Source: Plut-88900 sp963668115 (GTDB lineage: Bacteria; Chloroflexota; Dehalococcoidia; Plut-88900). Taken from it: a stretch of DNA of 64,000 bases. This document shows positions 33,778 through 42,455 of this stretch, piece after piece; position 1 is the stretch's first letter; each line of letters starts with the position of its first letter. The translations under genes and the position numbers were made by a program. The notes beneath the pieces were generated by a model. The model searched no databases and was not told where the DNA came from. It saw nothing but the letters and a program-made list of their open reading frames with translations. The stretch lies in assembly GCA_963668115.1 (NCBI GenBank), contig OY764147.1:992001-1056000 (forward strand). Reading direction: 5' to 3'.

Positions 33778-36372
33778 CTAGCTAGGGGCCCGGCCCTTAT
33801 TCGCTTCCTCCTGCAGCTCATAGAGCTTGACTATGGCGTCCCGGGGCGTCATGGAGGCGACGTCAAGTTCCGCCAGTTCGTTCAAGACGGGAGAGGTCTC
33901 GGGGGGGAGGGAGAAGAAGGACATTTGCAAGGGCACCGACTCGCTATTGGCAGGCGCGACGGTCTCCCTGGGGCCTGCGCCATTTTCCAGATGTTGAAGC
34001 ACCTGGGCCGCGCGGTCTATAACGGGTCTCGGGATCCCGGCGAGCTGGGCGACATGGATGCCGTAGCTCTTGTCGGCGCCGCCGGCCTCCACTTTGTGCA
34101 GGAATACGGCTCTTCCGTCTTCCTCGGCGACGGTTACGTTGCAGTTGACTATTTTGGGGAGGGTGTCGGCGAGCTTTACCAGCTCGTGATAGTGGGTGGC
34201 AAAGATGGTCCTGGCGGCGACTCGGGGGTGGTTGTGGAGGTGTTCGATGACGGCCTGGGCGATGGAGAGGCCATCGTAGGTGCTGGTGCCGCGGCCTATC
34301 TCGTCGAGGATGATGAGGGACCTGGGGGTCGCCATGTGGAGTATCCGGGCCGTTTCAAGCATTTCAATCATGAAAGTCGAGCGGCCGGTTGAGAGGTCGT
34401 CCTGGAGGCCGACTCTGGTGAATATCCTGTCAACCAGCCCTATGCGGGCTTTCTCCGCCGGGACGAAGCTCCCGATCTGGGCGAGCAGGGTGATGAGGGC
34501 GACCTGTCGCATATAGGTGGACTTGCCAGACATATTGGGGCCCGTGAGCACGATGATCTGCCGTTCTGCGCCGGTCAGGTCAACGTCATTGGGGACGAAG
34601 ACGCCTTCTCCCACCACTCTCTCTACTACAGGGTGTCGGCCTGCCGTTATGTAGAGCGTGTCATCTTCGGAAAGCTCGGGCCTGATATAACCGTACAGGG
34701 AGGCGACTTCCGCCAAGCAGTTGAATATGTCAAGCAATGCAAGGCATTTGGCGAGATCATGGATCGTGGCAACGGACTCGGCGACCAGGGCACAGAGGCG
34801 TCGGTAGATGGCCTGCTCAAGCTCTTCCACCTTCTCCTGGGCGCCGAGGATTAGGGACTCGAACTCCTTGAGCTCAGGCGTGACGAATCGCTCACCGTTG
34901 ACCAGGGTCTGCTTGCGGATGTACTCGGCGGGGACTTGTGAGAGGTGGGACCTGCTGACCTCTACGTAGTAGCCGAAGATCTTGTTGTAGCCAACGCGCA
35001 GGGACTTGATGCCGGTCTTGCGGCGTTCTTCCCGCTCGAGGTTGGCGATGAAGCCCCGGGCCTCCGAGGAGGCGCTACGCATCCTGTCCAACTCCGCGTC
35101 GAAGCCCTCGCGCACCACACCGCCCCCGCCCACGGTTGTCGAAGGGTCATCCATCAGGGTGCGGGAGATGAGGCTGACTGTATCCGAGCAGTCGGGCATT
35201 TGGTCCAGCACCCAGGATAGGGCATCGAGGCCCGCCTCTTGAATGGCGGCCTTGATTTCGGGGGTGAGTTCGAGACCTCGCTTCAGGGCTACCAGTTCCT
35301 TGGGGTTGGCCATACCGCGCTGCACTCTGATAGACGTACGCTCCAGGTCTCCAACCTTGGACAGGAGCTTGGACACCCGGGAGCGGGTGATGCCGTCGGA
35401 GTGGAAGGCTTGGACGGAGTCGAGTCGGCGTTCCAGTTCCTCCAGGTTGTAGAGGGGTTGGCCTATCCACTCCTTCAGGAGTCGGGCGCCCATAGGGGTG
35501 CTGGTCCTGTCCAGAACCCAGAGAAGGGAACCCTCCACTTCATTGCGCCAAGCGCTGCTAAAAAGCTCCAGGTTGCGCCGGGTTTGGGCATCAAGTACTA
35601 CCTTTTTGTCCAGGGAGTAGGTTGAAGGGCCCGACAGGGCGCCTGCTGCGGCCTTCTGGGTGTCCTGCAAGTAAGCTACGAGGGCTCCAGCGGCCCGAAT
35701 TGCCAGTGGCATGTTCTCGCAACCGAAGGAGTCGAGGCTGGTTACGCCAAAGTGTTCCAACAGGACGCGCTCGGACTCGTCGACTTCATCCACCAGGTAG
35801 CCGGCTCGGGTCACGGGGGCGTCGGGCCACGTTGAGTCGGGGGGCAGGTCTTCGGGGAGAAGCAGTTCGGATGGGGCGAGGCGGTCTAGCTCGGGTGCGA
35901 GGGCTGAGTCGGGCAGCTGGGTGACCCGGAACTCTCCCGTGCTTATGTCAGCGTAGGCCACTCCGGCCTCGGGGCCGTCCTGTACGACGGAGACGAGGTA
36001 GTTGTTCTTCTTGTGGTCAAGGATCTCGGGTTCTACGACTGTGCCGGGGGTAACGACCCGCACTACCTCCCGGTCCACCAGGCCCCGGGCGAGGCTTGCA
36101 TCGCCGACCTGCTCGCAGATGGCCACCTTGTAGCCCCGGTTGACGAGCTTGGCGAGGTAGCCGTCCAGAGCGTGATGGGGCACTCCGGCCATGGGGAACC
36201 GCTTGCCGCGCCCCATCTCCCGGGAGGTCAGGGTGATGGAAAGCTCTCGGGACACGGTCCGGGCGTCTTCGTCGAAGGTCTCGTAGAAGTCGCCGAGGCG
36301 GAAGAAGACCAGCACGTCGGGATACTGGCGCTTGATGCCGAGATACTGCTTGCGAATAGGGGTGGCGCTCAC
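33778..36372 (-). CDS. mutS: DNA mismatch repair protein MutS
   Basis: 864 aa, full length. The mismatch-binding FYETF motif is in RLGDFYETFDEDA near the N-terminus. The ABC-ATPase has LTGPNMSGKSTYMRQ (Walker A), GRSTFMIEMLETA (signature), SLIILDEIGRGTSTYDG (Walker B) and THYHEL. It recognises base mismatches and recruits MutL. The start is GTG. It precedes mutL by 9 nt, and a small membrane-protein gene and the NuoE/F/G-like cluster lie upstream on the same strand. Confidence 0.95.
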   Translation of the reverse strand: MSATPIRKQYLGIKRQYPDVLVFFRLGDFYETFDEDARTVSRELSITLTSREMGRGKRFPMAGVPHHALDGYLAKLVNRGYKVAICEQVGDASLARGLVDREVVRVVTPGTVVEPEILDHKKNNYLVSVVQDGPEAGVAYADISTGEFRVTQLPDSALAPELDRLAPSELLLPEDLPPDSTWPDAPVTRAGYLVDEVDESERVLLEHFGVTSLDSFGCENMPLAIRAAGALVAYLQDTQKAAAGALSGPSTYSLDKKVVLDAQTRRNLELFSSAWRNEVEGSLLWVLDRTSTPMGARLLKEWIGQPLYNLEELERRLDSVQAFHSDGITRSRVSKLLSKVGDLERTSIRVQRGMANPKELVALKRGLELTPEIKAAIQEAGLDALSWVLDQMPDCSDTVSLISRTLMDDPSTTVGGGGVVREGFDAELDRMRSASSEARGFIANLEREERRKTGIKSLRVGYNKIFGYYVEVSRSHLSQVPAEYIRKQTLVNGERFVTPELKEFESLILGAQEKVEELEQAIYRRLCALVAESVATIHDLAKCLALLDIFNCLAEVASLYGYIRPELSEDDTLYITAGRHPVVERVVGEGVFVPNDVDLTGAERQIIVLTGPNMSGKSTYMRQVALITLLAQIGSFVPAEKARIGLVDRIFTRVGLQDDLSTGRSTFMIEMLETARILHMATPRSLIILDEIGRGTSTYDGLSIAQAVIEHLHNHPRVAARTIFATHYHELVKLADTLPKIVNCNVTVAEEDGRAVFLHKVEAGGADKSYGIHVAQLAGIPRPVIDRAAQVLQHLENGAGPRETVAPANSESVPLQMSFFSLPPETSPVLNELAELDVASMTPRDAIVKLYELQEEANKGRAPS

Positions 36373-36491
36373 GGGAATTACCTGCTGCTATTCTACCCGG
36401 AAAGGCCGCAGTCACAAGGGCAAACGGGGGAGCGAGGCGGCATAGAAATCAGGTCAAACAGCCAGCGGAAAAACCGCGCAACAGGGAGCGG

Positions 36492-36662
36492 TTACCGCTT
36501 GTCTTCCTTGAAAAATGCGGTGATGAACAGCAGACATCCAAAGGAGAACGTAAGACTCGCGCCGGCTCCAAAGTAGTCCTGGGCTATAAAGCTGTTCGCG
36601 GCGAAGAGGAAGCTGCCGACTAGAAAGACCATCCAGCCTGTCAGCTCCAACCGGCGTCGCAA
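36492..36662 (-). CDS. Small membrane protein (56 aa)
   Basis: A short ORF read directly from the sequence: it starts with TTG at 36662, 7 nt after the stop of the NuoG-like gene, and ends with TAA. It reads (M)RRRLELTGWMVFLVGSFLFA, then ANSFIAQDYFGAG, then a second hydrophobic stretch and FKEDKR. Two transmembrane helices with a basic N-terminus and charged C-terminus are clear. Very similar small proteins, often beginning RRRLxLxGW, are found in other bacteria, sometimes mislabelled as cytochrome oxidase subunit III. Position directly behind the NuoG-like gene suggests co-transcription. Function is unknown. Confidence 0.6.
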   Translation of the reverse strand: MRRRLELTGWMVFLVGSFLFAANSFIAQDYFGAGASLTFSFGCLLFITAFFKEDKR

Positions 36663-36669
36663 TGGGTGC

Positions 36670-39369
36670 CTAGCCGACTACGGGAGCGAGTTTGGCCAAT
36701 TTGGCCCTGGACCCACTGCGAGGCATCGACGCTGCGGGAGCATGATTGAGGCCTTGGACGAGGGCGTCGGTGTGGGGGACGGAGAGCTGGATCACGCCGG
36801 CGGGGACGTAATCGCAGACGGTTGCCACGGCATCCAGCGCTCCCGAGCGGGTTAGGACCTGGAACTCGTCACCGTCGCTTATGCCCGCCGCGTTTCCATC
36901 ATCCACGTTGACCATGGCCCTGGCACGACCATCCAGCTCAACGACGCCCTTCATCTCCCGCAGGGTACCGCTCATCACGAAGATGGGGTAGTCGGGGTCC
37001 GACTGTACGGCATATGGCCCGACTTCGAAGGCACTCAGCTGGCCTTTGCCACGGGCGATGCCGTCGGCGTGGAGGATGGGGGCGCCGGGGTGGGAGGAGT
37101 CGGGGCAGGGCCACTGGAGGCCCACGACGCCCAGGCGGTCGTAGCTGATGCCGCCATAGGCAGGAACAACGGAGGCGATTTCTTCCATGACCTTGGCCGG
37201 GCCTGAGAAGTCGAAGCCCGACGCACCCATTTTTGAAGCAAGAGCGCTGACGATTTCTGAGACGGTGCGGGAATCTCCGATGCGGTCGACTACCTCATTC
37301 ACTCTCTGAACCCGACGCTCGGCGTTGGTGAAGGTGCCGTCTTTTTCGGCGGCGCTGGGGGCGGGGAGGACTACGTAGGCGGCCCGGGCGATGTCCGAGA
37401 AGAAGAGGTCGTGGACGACCAGGAAGTCGAGGGAGGAAAGAGCGTGGGGGTCGATGTCCGAGGTTTCACGCTGGGTGTCCAGGGAGATTAACATGGCCTT
37501 CAGGCCGTTGTTGTCACTCCCACCGATCATTTCATCAATGCTCAGACCAGCTTCCGAGGGGAGGTCTGCGTTCCAGGTCTTGGCAAAGGACTCTGCGCCG
37601 TCTGCGATAGGCACGTGACCCGGTAGGAGGGTAGGGGAACAGCCCATGTCGGTCGTGCCCTGGCTGTTGGCATCCGACCTGAGCGGATTTACACCCGCCG
37701 ACGCCTTTCCAAGGTTGCCCGTAATCAGACCGAGATTCGCCGCCGCCCGTGCGATGGCCGCACCCGGCTCTATGGAGCGGGACGTGCTGAAGAGAATGGA
37801 CGCGGAGTCGGCCGTGGCGTAGGCTCTCGCAGCGTTCAGGAGCAAGTCCTGGTCGACGCCCGTGTTTTCGGCGAACTGCTGCACGGTGGTTCCATCAAGG
37901 GAGTCTTTCAGTGCATCGATGCCCTCGGTCTGCCCGTCGATAAATTCCTCGTCATGGAGGCCTTCATCTAATATGGCCTTGGCCAGTCCAGCCAGGACGC
38001 CTATTCCGGCCCCGGGCCAGTGGCGGAGCCAGTGGGTGGCCATCAGGGAAAGCTCGGTCTCTGCGGGGTCGACGACGATGAGGGTGGCACCGCGGTTGAC
38101 GGCTTCCTTGATCTGAATGGCGGCTACGGGGTGGTCCCAGGTGAGGTCGCTGCCGTAGACCAGGATGCACCCGGAATCCCTGAGCTTGCGGAAGCCGTTG
38201 GTCATGGCCCCGACACCGAGGGTCTCTCCAAGGGCTGATATCGCGTCGGCGTTGCAGGTGGAGTCGGGGTGATCGATGTTGTTGGACCCCATGACGGCCC
38301 GGGTGAACTTCTGGAGGAGGTAGTTTTCTTCGTTGGTGGCGCGGGGGGAGGCGACGGCGCCGAAGGCGGGGCCTCTGTTCTCGGAGAGTCGGGCGGCGAT
38401 TAGGTCAAGGGCTTCGTCCCAGGTGGCTTCTACCAACTCGCCGTTCTTCCTGACGTAGGGCGAGGTGATGCGGTCGTTGCTGTGGACGTACTTGTATCCA
38501 AACTTGCCCCTGGCGCAGGAGTTGCCCTGGTTCACGGGGCCGCTGAGGTCGGCGATGGAGCGGATTACTCGGCCCTTCTTCACCAGGAGTTCCAGCTGGC
38601 ACCCGACACTACAGTGGGAGCAGATGGTCGTGACCGACTTCTCGGGTGCGCCCGTCCATTTATTGTCTTTCTCGGTTATAGCGCCGACGGGGCAGACGTC
38701 CACGCAGGCGCCGCAGAAGGTGCAACCGGAATCGGAGAGGGAGCCTCCAAGGGAGGTGCCTATGAGCGTTTTGTCTCCCCTCTCGATGAAGGTAATGGCG
38801 TTGGCGGCCTCTATTTCGTTGCAGGCCCTTACGCAGCGTCCGCAGACGATGCAGAGGTTCATGTCGTGGTCTATGAGGGGGTTGGAGGTGTCGAGGGGGA
38901 CGTGGCGGTACTCGTAGGAGAGGTCGGAGTCCTTCATCTGGAGGTGGTAGACCACGTCCTGCAGTTCGCAGCGCTCGTTCTGGGGGCAGAGGACGCAGCG
39001 GTCGACGACATTGGCGTGACGGAGGCAGGTGTCCTGGGGGCCGCAGTGGTCGATCCGTGGACAGGTCAGACAGCCGTGGGGGTGCTCCGACAGGACCATG
39101 TCCATTATGTTGTGACGGATGTCGTTTATGGCCCTGCCCGTGGTAGTTACGACCATCCCGTCCATGACCGTCGTGGTGCAGGAGGCGGGGGTGCCGCGCA
39201 TTCGCTCGACCTGGACGACACACATGCGGCAGGCACCGAAGGCCTTAAGGGTCGGGTGCCAGCAGAGGTAAGGGATGTAGATGCCCGCCTCCCGAGCGGC
39301 CTCGATGATCGTCTGGCCTTTCCTGGCCGTGATCTCCTGTCCGTCTACGGTGAGCTTCAGTTCGTCCAC
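36670..39369 (-). CDS. NuoG/formate dehydrogenase alpha-like molybdopterin oxidoreductase
   Basis: About 899 aa from the GTG at 39369, which lies 5 nt after the stop of the NuoF-like gene with AGAGG 8 nt before it; a longer upstream ORF is disfavoured. In order: a 2Fe-2S ferredoxin domain, a NuoG His-ligated cluster region (HPHGCLTCPRIDHCG), two 4Fe-4S clusters, the ICSHCSVGCQLEL cluster of the catalytic domain, and a bis-MGD domain. NNIDHPDSTCNAD aligns the active Cys of formate dehydrogenases, but the following His is Asn and the preceding Arg is absent. It is FdsA-like in layout, yet formate is probably not the substrate. Confidence 0.8.
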   Translation of the reverse strand: MDELKLTVDGQEITARKGQTIIEAAREAGIYIPYLCWHPTLKAFGACRMCVVQVERMRGTPASCTTTVMDGMVVTTTGRAINDIRHNIMDMVLSEHPHGCLTCPRIDHCGPQDTCLRHANVVDRCVLCPQNERCELQDVVYHLQMKDSDLSYEYRHVPLDTSNPLIDHDMNLCIVCGRCVRACNEIEAANAITFIERGDKTLIGTSLGGSLSDSGCTFCGACVDVCPVGAITEKDNKWTGAPEKSVTTICSHCSVGCQLELLVKKGRVIRSIADLSGPVNQGNSCARGKFGYKYVHSNDRITSPYVRKNGELVEATWDEALDLIAARLSENRGPAFGAVASPRATNEENYLLQKFTRAVMGSNNIDHPDSTCNADAISALGETLGVGAMTNGFRKLRDSGCILVYGSDLTWDHPVAAIQIKEAVNRGATLIVVDPAETELSLMATHWLRHWPGAGIGVLAGLAKAILDEGLHDEEFIDGQTEGIDALKDSLDGTTVQQFAENTGVDQDLLLNAARAYATADSASILFSTSRSIEPGAAIARAAANLGLITGNLGKASAGVNPLRSDANSQGTTDMGCSPTLLPGHVPIADGAESFAKTWNADLPSEAGLSIDEMIGGSDNNGLKAMLISLDTQRETSDIDPHALSSLDFLVVHDLFFSDIARAAYVVLPAPSAAEKDGTFTNAERRVQRVNEVVDRIGDSRTVSEIVSALASKMGASGFDFSGPAKVMEEIASVVPAYGGISYDRLGVVGLQWPCPDSSHPGAPILHADGIARGKGQLSAFEVGPYAVQSDPDYPIFVMSGTLREMKGVVELDGRARAMVNVDDGNAAGISDGDEFQVLTRSGALDAVATVCDYVPAGVIQLSVPHTDALVQGLNHAPAASMPRSGSRAKLAKLAPVVG

Positions 39370-39374
39370 GAGTA

Positions 39375-41075
39375 TTACCTCTGGCTCGGCTTGGCGAGGG
39401 CGGCGCACCTTCCGGCGGGGCACACCTTGTCGATGATATGGGCGTTCAGTTCGCTTTCGAAATACTTGAGCGCCGACTTTATGGGATTGACCGATAGCTG
39501 GCCATGCCCACAGAGGGAAGTGAGGAGAGTGTCGCTCATGGCCAGCATCCTGTCCACGTCACCCTCTTTTGCTCCGCCTTCGGTCATGGCCTCGAACATC
39601 TCCAGGATGTGCTTGGTCCCGATGCGGCAGGGGAAGCACTTGCCGCATGACTCCTCGTTGTTGAAGTCGGCGAGGATGGCGGCCATTTCCACGGGGCAGG
39701 AGGTTTCGTCTCCGACGATTATCCCGCCGGAGCCCAGGATTGCGCCCCTTCCGGCCATCTCGTCGAAGTCGAGAGTGACGTCTATCTCTGAGGGGCCGAG
39801 GAAACCGCCCAAGGGCCCGCCAGTCTGGAGGAGCTTGATCTCGTTGCCGGGGCTGACGCCGCCAGCAACGTCGTCGATCACCTGGCGGAGGGTGAGGCCG
39901 AAGGGGACCTCGGCCATCTGGGGTCGGGCCACGTTGCCGGTAAGGCACACGATTGCGGTACCCTTGCTGCGCTCAGTCCCTATGCCCGCGTACCAGTCCC
40001 CACCCTGGCGCAGGACTTCCGGGACGTAGGCATAGGTCTTGACGTTGTTGATGTTGCTGGGCTTGCCCCAGAGCCCGACCTGGGCAGGGAAGGGGGGTCG
40101 GGACCTGGGCATGGCCCGCTTGCCCTCGATGGCTTCCATAAGGGCGGTCTCCTCGCCGGAGACGTAGGACTCGCCGGTGAGGGCCACGGCGATGTCGAAG
40201 TTGAAGTCGGCGCCGAGGATGTTCTTGCCAAGCAGGCCCTCTTTGTAGGCCTGGTCTATCGCGGTTTGGGTGGTCTTGATGACATCACGGTGGACGCAGC
40301 GGATGAAGACGTAGCCCTTGCTGGCGGCGGTGGCGTAACCGGCTATGGTCATGCCCTCGAGGACGGTGTGGGGGTCGCTTTCGAGGAGGCCCTTGTCATT
40401 GTAGGCGCCGGGGTCGCCCTCCTCGGCGTTGCAGAGGATGTACTTGGTCGGGCCGGGGGCGCCGGCGAGGAAGCGCCACTTCATGGCAGCGGGAAATGCT
40501 GCCCCACCCCTCCCCCTCAGCCCCGACTTCAGGACTTCCTCGATGACTTCGGCAGGCTGCATGTCCGAGAGGCAGCGGTCGAGGCCGGCGTAGCCGCCGT
40601 TGGCGATGTACTGGTCGATGTCCGAGGGGTCGATGGCGCCGCAGTTGCGCATGGCGACGCGGACCTGGGGTTTCAGATCGGGGATGTCAAAGAGGGCCGG
40701 GACACCGTCGAGGGAGCCTTCGCCCCTTATGCCGATGGCGAGGTCGGGCCTAGGGTTTCCGCCGACGAGGTAGTCCTTGACGAGGGTCTCCGCCAATACC
40801 GAGGTGACGTTTGCGTAAGTTATGCGTGGTTGGCCGGGGGCGATTATGTCTACCAGCACCTCGGCGTAGCAGAGGCCGATGCAGCCGACCCTGTGGACCC
40901 GGGCCTCGATGCCGTTTGCGGCGATGGCCTTTTCAAAGGCGTCGATTACCTGAAGTCCGCCGGCTGCCCGGCCACAAGTCGCCGCGCCGACCATGATGCG
41001 GATTGGAGACCCGTTGCTAAGGGCTTCCCAACCGGCGTCGGCACGTTGTTTCAGCTGTTGATAGGCTTCGGTCAT
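39375..41075 (-). CDS. nuoF: NuoF-like NADH-binding diaphorase subunit (FdsB type)
   Basis: 566 aa. The N-terminal thioredoxin-like 2Fe-2S domain carries Cys in GAATCGRAAGG and RVGCIGLCYAE. The FMN/NADH core has SGLRGRGGAAFPAAMKW and CNAEEGDPGAYNDKGLLESDPH. The 4Fe-4S motif is ESCGKCFPCRIGT with a further Cys in TSLCGHGQL. It takes electrons to or from NAD(H). This fused N-terminal domain is seen in hydrogenase- and formate-dehydrogenase-linked versions, not in plain respiratory NuoF. Confidence 0.85.
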   Translation of the reverse strand: MTEAYQQLKQRADAGWEALSNGSPIRIMVGAATCGRAAGGLQVIDAFEKAIAANGIEARVHRVGCIGLCYAEVLVDIIAPGQPRITYANVTSVLAETLVKDYLVGGNPRPDLAIGIRGEGSLDGVPALFDIPDLKPQVRVAMRNCGAIDPSDIDQYIANGGYAGLDRCLSDMQPAEVIEEVLKSGLRGRGGAAFPAAMKWRFLAGAPGPTKYILCNAEEGDPGAYNDKGLLESDPHTVLEGMTIAGYATAASKGYVFIRCVHRDVIKTTQTAIDQAYKEGLLGKNILGADFNFDIAVALTGESYVSGEETALMEAIEGKRAMPRSRPPFPAQVGLWGKPSNINNVKTYAYVPEVLRQGGDWYAGIGTERSKGTAIVCLTGNVARPQMAEVPFGLTLRQVIDDVAGGVSPGNEIKLLQTGGPLGGFLGPSEIDVTLDFDEMAGRGAILGSGGIIVGDETSCPVEMAAILADFNNEESCGKCFPCRIGTKHILEMFEAMTEGGAKEGDVDRMLAMSDTLLTSLCGHGQLSVNPIKSALKYFESELNAHIIDKVCPAGRCAALAKPSQR

Positions 41076-41090
41076 GGGGTTATTGCTACT

Positions 41091-41558
41091 TTACCGGACG
41101 TCCTTAATGAGCTGGACTGCGGACTCGGGGGTGAGGTCTCCGTAGATCATCTCGTCGACCATGGCTACGGGTCCGTGGGCGCAGGCGGCGGCGCAGGACG
41201 ATCGCTTCCAGGTTACCTGGCCGTCCTCGGTGGTGCCTTCCTCCTCCATGCCGAGTTCGGCCTTGACCGCCGACATGACCTCGGCGGCGCCGCGCACGTG
41301 ACAGGACGGGCCCCAGCAGACTTCGACGGTGTGGGGCCCCGGGGGGGTGAAGCGGAAGTGGGTATAGAAGGTGGCCACGCCGAACACGTCGTTGACGGAG
41401 GCGTCGGTGTAGTCGGCGATGAGGGGGATGGACTCGGGGGGCAGGAAGCCGAACTCATCCTGGACGTAAATCAGGGATGAGAGGACGGTGACTTCCTCTT
41501 TGACCTGTCGATTGAGGGCCTGGTTGACTCTATCTGTCGTAGAGGCCGTTGCCGTCAT
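41091..41558 (-). CDS. nuoE: NuoE-like 2Fe-2S subunit (FdsG type)
   Basis: 155 aa. Cysteines are in the usual thioredoxin-like 2Fe-2S layout, in CWGPSCHVRGAAEV and SSCAAACAHGPV. The helical N-terminus DEFGFLPPESIPLIADYTDAS is typical. It forms the diaphorase with the NuoF-like protein encoded 15 nt downstream. The order E-F-G without other complex I subunits matches soluble FdsGBA or Hyd-type NAD-linked enzymes. A promoter lies 39 nt upstream. Confidence 0.85.
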   Translation of the reverse strand: MTATASTTDRVNQALNRQVKEEVTVLSSLIYVQDEFGFLPPESIPLIADYTDASVNDVFGVATFYTHFRFTPPGPHTVEVCWGPSCHVRGAAEVMSAVKAELGMEEEGTTEDGQVTWKRSSCAAACAHGPVAMVDEMIYGDLTPESAVQLIKDVR

Positions 41559-41596
41559 GGGAGGCAGCGCTTGCTCCGAGTGTGAATCTTCGCACT

Positions 41597-41625
41597 ATTA
41601 TGCCCTACACGCAGAGGCCGTTCAA
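41597..41625 (-). promoter_or_regulatory. Putative promoter of the NuoE/F/G-like operon
   Basis: On the minus strand TTGAAC (41625-41620), 17-nt spacer, CATAAT (41602-41597), just upstream of the first gene start. It is distinct from the repeat-element promoter 0.5 kb away. Confidence 0.45.
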
Positions 41626-41654
41626 GCGGGTCCGCCGGTTGGGGGGGGCCGTAA

Positions 41655-42158
41655 CGCTCCGGGTGTTTATTCACTTGTGGGGGTTCCGTTTTCGTTCTGT
41701 CTGTTTTGGAGGGGTCGGCGATGGGAGACGCCCAGTGGGACAAGGCCCCTGTTCCTGTCGGAGCAGTTTTTCGGGCGCCCAGGGTCGGGCACAGGTTCAA
41801 GCGCCTGCCACGGGGCCCGGAGTGTCAATGGCTATGACAGCCAAGGCGCTCCCAGGGTAAGGGGAAAAGGGACAAAATGTGATGTTATGGAACAGGACGG
41901 GACAAAGATGGGATCCAGGGCGTCTATCCATCGCCTAGATGGTCAGGGAAGGGCCACGGGTGCCCCGATGGTGAGGAGACAACATCGCTGGCTTTGGCCT
42001 AGGGCCTGCGCGTGGGCCTTTGGGATGGGCCAAGGCGTTGAGTCCTCGGGGTCGGGTCTCGGGGGCTTCCCTGGGTTTTTGGTTCCTCCTTGTGTTACTG
42101 GATTAGTGTTCGCGAATGCAGGGTATGATAGCGCCTTTGCTCAGGTGTGTCAAGCAAA
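41655..42158 (-). repeat. Dispersed structured element, copy 2 (candidate ncRNA with own promoter)
   Basis: Second copy of the element at 26500-27360. On the minus strand it has the promoter, then AAGGAGGAACC, one copy of the GGACTCAACGCC/GGCCCATCCC module, the arm GGCGATGGATAGACGCC (41935-41919) and, 186 nt on, its complement GGCGTCTCCCATCGCC (41732-41717). The 3' flank AACAGACAGAAC and GAATAAAC also match copy 1. No reading frame with a start codon is shared. It lies upstream of, and in line with, the NuoE/F/G-like operon. Confidence 0.65.
42125..42153 (-). promoter_or_regulatory. Minus-strand promoter of repeat element copy 2
   Basis: TTGACA (42153-42148), 17-nt spacer, TATCAT (42130-42125), near-consensus and matching copy 1 in both hexamers and spacing. 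Confidence 0.6.
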
Positions 42159-42249
42159 TGTACGGGGTTGGGGGGAATTCCCCTCGATTCCCACCCCAGA
42201 TTCATGCCTTGGGCGCATCTTCGACATCTTCGACCTCGCGGGGCATGGG

Positions 42250-42455
42250 GATGATCCGCCATAGGCAGACAGGCTCCCCTCGGGGGTGGGGCGGGGGGGA
42301 TGGGGTTGGAGTGACGGAAGATGGGAAGGGTGAGTGGCGAGGTTGTAGGTGAGTGTTTCGGAGGGATGGATTCCCGACTACTCGGGAATGACGAGTTAAA
42401 AGAGGCGGGAATGATCCGCCATAGGCGGACAGGCTCCCCTCGGGGGTGGGGTGGG
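42250..42455. repeat. Short palindrome-rich repeats
   Basis: A block of about 45 bp starting ATGATCCGCCATAGGC and ending CTCGGGGGTGGGG occurs at 42251-42296 and 42411-42453. Between the two lies the palindromic core ATTCCCGACTACTCGGGAAT (42370-42389). No gene is seen. Confidence 0.6.

Noticed and set aside
38482..40029. Long plus-strand ORF opposite the NuoF/NuoG-like genes
   Set aside because: Shadow of high-GC genes: Gly/Val/Asp-rich without motifs, while the minus strand carries cluster-binding motifs.
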